Positions 6,466 to 8,844 of a stretch of DNA of 8,844 nucleotides are shown in pieces; the stretch's first letter is position 1, and each line of letters starts with the position of its first letter. The translations under genes and the position numbers were made by a program. The notes beneath the pieces are model-generated. The model made no database searches. It was not told the DNA's origin and saw only the letters and a list, made by a program, of their open reading frames with translations. The stretch is taken from NCBI GenBank assembly GCA_947587775.1, contig CANPYD010000039.1, positions 1 through 8,844 of the forward strand, in the 5' to 3' direction. The stretch comes from an uncultured Clostridia bacterium (GTDB lineage: Bacteria > Bacillota > Clostridia > Christensenellales > Borkfalkiaceae).

Positions 6466-6494
6466 AGTATATCATGGTAAATGTTCTATGTCAA
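6466..6494 (-). promoter_or_regulatory. Sigma-A-type promoter for the SHOCT-domain gene
   Basis: On the minus strand TTGACA (plus positions 6489-6494) and TATACT (plus 6466-6471) are separated by exactly 17 bp. This is a near-perfect promoter placed about 50 bp upstream of the ATG at 6417. It predicts constitutive transcription of the gene. Its -35 box overlaps the start codon of the small plus-strand ORF at 6488. Confidence 0.88.
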
Positions 6495-6568
6495 GAAAAA
6501 CTACAAAAGGGAAAGTCTTAGGCGTGGAGATCGGCGAATTGTTTGATACGAGCATGATCGATAATTGA
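6488..6568 (+). CDS. Possible 26-codon small ORF or gene-end relic
   Basis: ATG 6488 to TGA 6566-6568 encodes 26 residues (starts MSRKTTKGK, ends FDTSMIDN). The composition is protein-like, and the stop codon touches a 46-bp perfect palindrome at 6568, as at a real gene end before a terminator. Against it: no ribosome binding site precedes the ATG, the start overlaps the -35 box of the minus-strand promoter, and I recognise no family. The frame is open upstream to about 6458, so it may be the surviving 3' end of a deleted gene rather than a functional peptide. Confidence 0.22.
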   Translation: MSRKTTKGKVLGVEIGELFDTSMIDN

Positions 6569-6613
6569 TTCTCTGAGCGCCCGCCGACAATTGTCGGCGG
6601 GCGCTCAGAGAAT
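6568..6613. terminator. 46-bp perfect palindrome, probable orphan terminator
   Basis: The two 23-bp halves (6568-6590 and 6591-6613) are exact reverse complements with no spacer, centred on CAATTG. The core GCGCCCGCCGACAA is very G/C-rich. On the plus strand it is followed some 13 nt later by TTATTTTT, which would suit an intrinsic terminator. No convincing plus-strand gene precedes it. It shares the CCCGCCGA / TCGGCGGG core style with the GH3 terminator. It could also act on transcripts arriving from sigF on the minus strand, but there is no T run on that side. Confidence 0.6.
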
Positions 6614-6659
6614 TGTAACCTTATTTTTGTTGCCTTCCTTAGGGGGAATTTTCGGGAAG

Positions 6660-6733
6660 TCCTCTTGCTTCCCCTCTTAGGGGAAGTACCCGCGCAGCGG
6701 GGGATAGGGTTTTTTGAAACCCCTCAGTCACCT
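6660..6733. repeat. Chain of small hairpins, repeat family B, copy 2
   Basis: Positions 6660-6712 match 305-357 at all but two bases, and AAACCCCTCAGTC also recurs. Hairpins in order: CTTCCCC/GGGGAAG, CCCGC/GCGGG, GGGTTT/AAACCC and TCACC/GGTGA (6728-6732, 6736-6740, so the last extends into the next element). The sequence between the third hairpin arms differs from copy 1, which carries an insertion there. It lies in the gap beyond the 3' end of the spoIIA operon. Confidence 0.72.
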
Positions 6734-6807
6734 GCGGTGACAGCTCCCCTACAAGGGGAGCCAAGAGACGGAGTGGCGGTGACAGCTCCCCTACAAGGGG
6801 AGCCAAG
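6734..6807. repeat. Two tandem 32-bp hairpin repeats, 42-bp period
   Basis: An identical 32-bp unit occurs at 6734-6765 and 6776-6807. Each unit contains the hairpin GCTCCCCT/AGGGGAGC with a 3-nt ACA loop (6743-6750 with 6754-6761 in the first). The 10-bp spacer is AGACGGAGTG. This continues the hairpin chain of repeat B. Only two units are present, so it is not a CRISPR array. The rest of the gap to 6884 shows only purine-rich sequence with no recognisable element. Confidence 0.75.
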
Positions 6808-6884
6808 GGGCGGACGCGTACGAAAGGGGTGCCGAGAGAGGGCGCCGAGAGAATGAGAGGGGGGATCGCGGACATGCCCCCGTG

Positions 6885-7610
6885 TCAGCCCGTCAGATCG
6901 TGCTTAAAACGGGAAATGATGCGGCTCTCGATGCGCGAAATCTGCACCTGGCTCACGCCGATCGCCTTTGCAACTTCGCTCTGGGTCATGTCCCTGAAAT
7001 ACCGCAAAACGACGATCTTCTTCTCCCGCTCGGGCAGTTTTTCGATCGCCTCTTTCAGAATCATCCTGTCGAGCATGTCCTCGGGGTTCTCCTTTGCGGG
7101 GAGCCTGTCTTCGAGCGTACCCGCTCTTTCGTCCTTATAATCGCTCTGCTCATAGATGGAGACGGGCATGCGCCCCGAGCCGAGCGTGAACACGACTTCT
7201 CCCTCTTCCATATTGAAGGCGGCGGCGAGCTCCTTGACGGTCGGCTGGCAGCCGTGCTCCGCTGTGTAGTGCTCGATATATTTATTGAGTTCCCGTGCGG
7301 ATTTTTTGAGCGCACGCGAAACTTTTACGCTTCCGTCGTCCCTTAAAAAGCGTTTGATCTCGCCTGCGATCATCGGTACCGCATAGGTGGAGAAGCGCAC
7401 CTGAAACTTCTCGTCAAAGCCTGAGATCGCCTTCAGAAGTCCCATACATGCGAGAGAATACAGGTCGTCGTACTCGACGCCTTTCCCCAAATACCGCTTT
7501 ACAATGCTCTTCAAGAGAGAAGTATTGTGGATGAGAAGCGCCTCTTTCGCGTCGTTCGACCCCTGTTTTGCGCTTCTGATGAGTTCCAATGTCTCCGCTT
7601 CACCCAGCAT
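6885..7610 (-). CDS. sigF: RNA polymerase sporulation sigma factor SigmaF
   Basis: SigmaF directs the first forespore-specific transcription after asymmetric division. The 241-residue protein (about 255 in Bacillus subtilis) has the sigma-70 layout. Region 2 spans about 35-99 and includes YDDLYSLACMGLLKAISGFD and RFSTYAVPMIAGEIKRFLRDDG. Region 3 covers about 100-170, and region 4 (about 185-235) has the helix-turn-helix TQSEVAKAIGVSQVQISRIE. The sequence resembles both SigF and SigG. Its place directly after spoIIAA and spoIIAB makes SigF the call. Start choice: ATG at 7608-7610, which overlaps the spoIIAB end by 11 nt. A TTG at 7626-7628 would add six residues and has AGGAAGG too close upstream. 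No clear intrinsic terminator follows the stop; the nearest hairpins are the repeats at 6734-6807. Confidence 0.95.
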   Translation of the reverse strand: MLGEAETLELIRSAKQGSNDAKEALLIHNTSLLKSIVKRYLGKGVEYDDLYSLACMGLLKAISGFDEKFQVRFSTYAVPMIAGEIKRFLRDDGSVKVSRALKKSARELNKYIEHYTAEHGCQPTVKELAAAFNMEEGEVVFTLGSGRMPVSIYEQSDYKDERAGTLEDRLPAKENPEDMLDRMILKEAIEKLPEREKKIVVLRYFRDMTQSEVAKAIGVSQVQISRIESRIISRFKHDLTG

Positions 7611-8034
7611 TGCTCGCCCCGGAGGCAAAGTCCTTCCTCATTGTCACCTTTGTCCCCTTCCCCGAAACCGAGCTTACGGAAAAGTCATCCATAAATGTCT
7701 GCATGATCGTGAATCCCATGCCCGAACGCTCCTCGTCCTCCAGCGTCGTAAAGAAGGGCTCGAGCGCCTTCCCGACGTCCTCGATCCCCTTGCCGCTGTC
7801 GGAAATTTCGATATGTAGACTTTTTTCGTCGCTGCGGCAGGTGAGCTCGATCCAGCCTTCCGTGCCGCGGTATCCGTGTACGATGCTGTTCGTCACCGCC
7901 TCCGAAACGGCGGTTTTCACATCGGACAGCTCGTCGAGCGTGGGATTGAGCGGCAGCAAAAAGGCGGCGACCGCATTGCGCGCGAATACCTCGTTTTCGG
8001 AACGGGATAAAAATTTCAAACGCATTTCGTTCAT
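7600..8034 (-). CDS. spoIIAB: Anti-sigma-F factor and serine kinase SpoIIAB
   Basis: SpoIIAB binds and inhibits SigmaF, and phosphorylates SpoIIAA using ATP. The 144-residue protein is a GHKL-fold ATPase. The N-box is EAVTNSIVHGY (Glu45, Asn49), the next ATP motif is ISDSGKGIED (Asp79, Gly81, Gly83), followed by GMGFTIMQTFMDDF and GKGTKV. Length and motifs fit the family. The start is ATG 8032-8034, which overlaps the SpoIIAA stop as ATGA and has AGGAGA 5 nt upstream. The frame stays open as far as 8532, but this is an extension across spoIIAA in another frame and is not used. The overlap at both ends suggests translational coupling that sets the SpoIIAA:SpoIIAB:SigmaF ratio. Confidence 0.97.
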   Translation of the reverse strand: MNEMRLKFLSRSENEVFARNAVAAFLLPLNPTLDELSDVKTAVSEAVTNSIVHGYRGTEGWIELTCRSDEKSLHIEISDSGKGIEDVGKALEPFFTTLEDEERSGMGFTIMQTFMDDFSVSSVSGKGTKVTMRKDFASGASNAG

Positions 8035-8351
8035 AGTGTCTCCTGTGTCTTGGGCATGATCGTGTAGACGCCCGAGAGGGAGAGGAGTTTGTCCGTCCCC
8101 GTGTCGGCGCCCTCGAGATACATTCCCATGCCGTAACGCTTGAGCCTGCGATATCTGCCGATGAGAAAGCCGATCCCCGTCGAGTCCATAAAACGGACGC
8201 CCGCAAGATTGAATACGGCGCGGGAGAGACCCGCATTGTCGTCGATGAGCTTGTCCGCCTCTTCGCGGATGTCTTTTACGGAATGTTCGTCGATCTCGCC
8301 GGAGAGATAGATGTAGAGGGCTTCCCCGCTGCGGCAGCTCGCCATGTTCAT
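8031..8351 (-). CDS. spoIIAA: Anti-anti-sigma-F factor SpoIIAA (STAS domain)
   Basis: In its unphosphorylated form SpoIIAA displaces SigmaF from SpoIIAB. SpoIIAB inactivates it by phosphorylating one serine, and the phosphatase SpoIIE (not in this window) reactivates it. The 106-residue protein is a single STAS domain. The phosphorylation motif FMDSTGIGF is intact, with Ser57 matching the known Ser58 of Bacillus subtilis. ATG 8349-8351 is preceded by GGAGG at 10 nt; a second ATG two codons later is further from it. It is the first gene of the operon and is divergent from the tRNA cluster, with about 200 bp between. Confidence 0.96.
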   Translation of the reverse strand: MNMASCRSGEALYIYLSGEIDEHSVKDIREEADKLIDDNAGLSRAVFNLAGVRFMDSTGIGFLIGRYRRLKRYGMGMYLEGADTGTDKLLSLSGVYTIMPKTQETL

Positions 8352-8388
8352 AAAAAGAATTCCTCCCGCAAAATTTGATCTCGGAAAG

Positions 8389-8394
8389 ATTATA
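8389..8394 (-). promoter_or_regulatory. Candidate -10 element of the spoIIA operon
   Basis: The minus strand reads TATAAT here, 38 bp upstream of the spoIIAA ATG. The expected -35 position at 17-bp spacing (8412-8417) reads AAAATC and is not a match to TTGACA. The neighbouring Spo0A box at 8417-8423 abuts that position. I could not find a convincing SigmaH pair (AGGA with GAAT at proper spacing), although SigmaH drives spoIIA in Bacillus subtilis. Confidence 0.45.
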
Positions 8395-8416
8395 ACAGAG
8401 CCGCGAGAGGGGATTT

Positions 8417-8453
8417 TGCCGAAACTTTTCCGAAGTAAAAAGAAATTGTCGAA
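8417..8453. promoter_or_regulatory. Two Spo0A boxes upstream of spoIIAA
   Basis: TGCCGAA (8417-8423) and TGTCGAA (8447-8453) both match the Spo0A box TGNCGAA exactly. They lie in the same orientation with starts exactly 30 bp apart, close to three helical turns. A one-mismatch copy, TTCCGAA, sits between them at 8428-8434. Spo0A-P activates spoIIA in Bacillus subtilis, so the location fits known biology; binding itself is inferred. Confidence 0.65.
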
Positions 8454-8493
8454 AAAAAGTTTTCGTAAATTCGAAATTAGGGCAAAAAAACAC

Positions 8494-8522
8494 TTGACTT
8501 TTGTCGCCGTTTATACTATGAT
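8494..8522 (+). promoter_or_regulatory. Sigma-A-type promoter of the tRNA cluster
   Basis: TTGACT (8494-8499) and TATGAT (8517-8522) each differ from consensus at one base and are separated by the ideal 17 bp. An alternative TATACT at 8512 would leave only 12 bp and is rejected. Transcription should start near 8529, about 26 nt before the first tRNA. Confidence 0.75.
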
Positions 8523-8554
8523 AATCAAGCATTGCGATGTAGCGGCGTTCTCGT

Positions 8555-8630
8555 GGGCCTTTAGCGCAGTGGTTAGAGCAGTCGGCTCATAACCGATCGG
8601 TCCGCGGTTCGAATCCGTGAAGGCCCACCA
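8555..8630 (+). tRNA. tRNA with CAT anticodon, probably tRNA-Ile2 (lysidine type)
   Basis: The cloverleaf has acceptor GGGCCTT/AAGGCCC, anticodon loop CTCATAA, T-loop TTCGAAT and encoded CCA (76 nt). It is not an initiator: the first acceptor pair is G-C and there are no three G-C pairs next to the anticodon. The C4-G69 and C5-G68 pairs, the GGCTCATAACC anticodon arm and CAGTGGTTAGAGCAG resemble known tRNA-Ile2 more than Bacillota elongator Met, which usually has TTCATAC in the loop. In tRNA-Ile2, TilS converts C34 to lysidine so that AUA is read. Simple anticodon reading would call it Met. The D stem has an odd G12 opposite A23. Confidence 0.93.
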
Positions 8631-8658
8631 ATCGTCGGCGCCTTTCGTAATCATATTT

Positions 8659-8735
8659 GGCCCAGTAGCTCAGTTGGTTAGAGCGCCAGCCTGTCACGCT
8701 GGAGGTCGACGGTTCGAGCCCGTTCTGGGTCGCCA
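8659..8735 (+). tRNA. tRNA-Asp (GTC)
   Basis: The cloverleaf has acceptor GGCCCAG/CTGGGTC with one G-T pair, D stem GCTC/GAGC, anticodon arm CCAGC-CTGTCAC-GCTGG, T-loop TTCGAGC, discriminator G and encoded CCA. The total is 77 nt. It follows the CAT tRNA by 28 bp and is presumably on the same transcript. Confidence 0.97.
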
Positions 8736-8744
8736 AAATTATGG

Positions 8745-8772
8745 GAAGCCTCATTCGGAGGAATGAGGCTTC
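8745..8772 (+). other. Perfect 12-bp hairpin between tRNA-Asp and tRNA-Phe
   Basis: GAAGCCTCATTC (8745-8756) pairs exactly with GAATGAGGCTTC (8761-8772) around a GGAG loop. No T run follows (TATACGG), so termination is unlikely. It may be a partial terminator or a processing signal separating the tRNA precursors. Confidence 0.5.
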
Positions 8773-8777
8773 TATAC

Positions 8778-8844
8778 GGCTTGGTAGCTCAGTTGGTAGA
8801 GCGGAGGACTGAAAATCCTTATGTCGGCGGTTCGATTCCACCCC
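8778..8844 (+). tRNA. tRNA-Phe (GAA), cut by the window edge
   Basis: Acceptor strand GGCTTGG, D stem GCTC/GAGC and anticodon arm GAGGA-CTGAAAA-TCCTT give a GAA anticodon at 8811-8813. The T-loop TTCGATT is present. The window ends after the first two bases of the 3' acceptor strand (CC, pairing with G6 and G7), so the last five acceptor bases, the discriminator and CCA are outside. The T stem GGCGG/CCACC contains one C-A mismatch (8828 with 8840). Confidence 0.92.

Noticed and set aside
6885..7610. SigmaG instead of SigmaF
   Set aside because: The protein alone could be either, but direct linkage to spoIIAA and spoIIAB settles it as SigmaF.
8355..8440. SigmaH promoter (AGGA / GAAT) for spoIIA
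   Set aside because: GAAT-like and AGGA-like strings exist but never at the required spacing and order, so I do not call one.
8035..8532. N-terminal extension of SpoIIAB to about 310 residues, or a SpoIIAA-SpoIIAB fusion
   Set aside because: The extension runs across spoIIAA in another frame. ATG 8034, with AGGAGA upstream and the ATGA overlap, gives the normal family length.
8587..8841. 84-codon minus-strand frame ending in GFEPRTDRL
   Set aside because: It lies antisense to three tRNA genes. Such translations are a well-known annotation artefact of tRNA clusters.

Overview
The window looks like a chromosomal segment from an uncultured, moderately GC-rich, spore-forming member of the Clostridia (Bacillota). 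The evidence is an intact spoIIAA-spoIIAB-sigF sporulation operon, consensus sigma-A-type promoters, AGGAGG-type ribosome binding sites, tRNA genes with encoded CCA, and a reversed-domain-order GH3 glycosidase of a kind known from gut Clostridia. A Christensenellales-like gut lineage is a guess from repeat style and base composition, not something the sequence proves.

Layout. Positions 1-66 may hold the last codons of an upstream gene. Positions 67-475 are a gene-free island of hairpin-rich repeats. A near-perfect promoter (515-543) then drives a same-strand unit: metK (S-adenosylmethionine synthetase), bioY (biotin ECF-transporter S component) and a very large membrane-anchored GH3 glycosidase, closed by a strong hairpin at 5437-5467. 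A second repeat island lies between this terminator and that of a convergent minus-strand gene, an A/T-rich two-helix membrane protein with a C-terminal SHOCT domain. It has its own consensus promoter (6466-6494). Next come a possible 26-codon ORF, a 46-bp perfect palindrome (6568-6613) and a third repeat island (6660-6807). The minus-strand operon spoIIAA-spoIIAB-sigF occupies 6885-8351 with overlapping, probably translationally coupled genes. Divergent from it, a tRNA cluster (CAT, Asp, Phe) runs off the right edge.

How the genes work together. SpoIIAA, SpoIIAB and SigmaF form the forespore partner-switching module: SpoIIAB holds SigmaF inactive and phosphorylates SpoIIAA, and unphosphorylated SpoIIAA releases SigmaF. 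The operon is preceded by two exact Spo0A-box matches 30 bp apart and a TATAAT element. MetK makes SAM, BioY captures biotin and the GH3 enzyme acts on sugars outside the cell. These three are probably co-transcribed, but no shared pathway is evident.

The genes are mostly well-known families; I do not see a novel multi-gene defence or biosynthetic system. The least explained content is intergenic: a family of modular hairpin repeats shared among three gaps, the long perfect palindrome beside an orphan small ORF, and the Spo0A-box arrangement upstream of spoIIAA.
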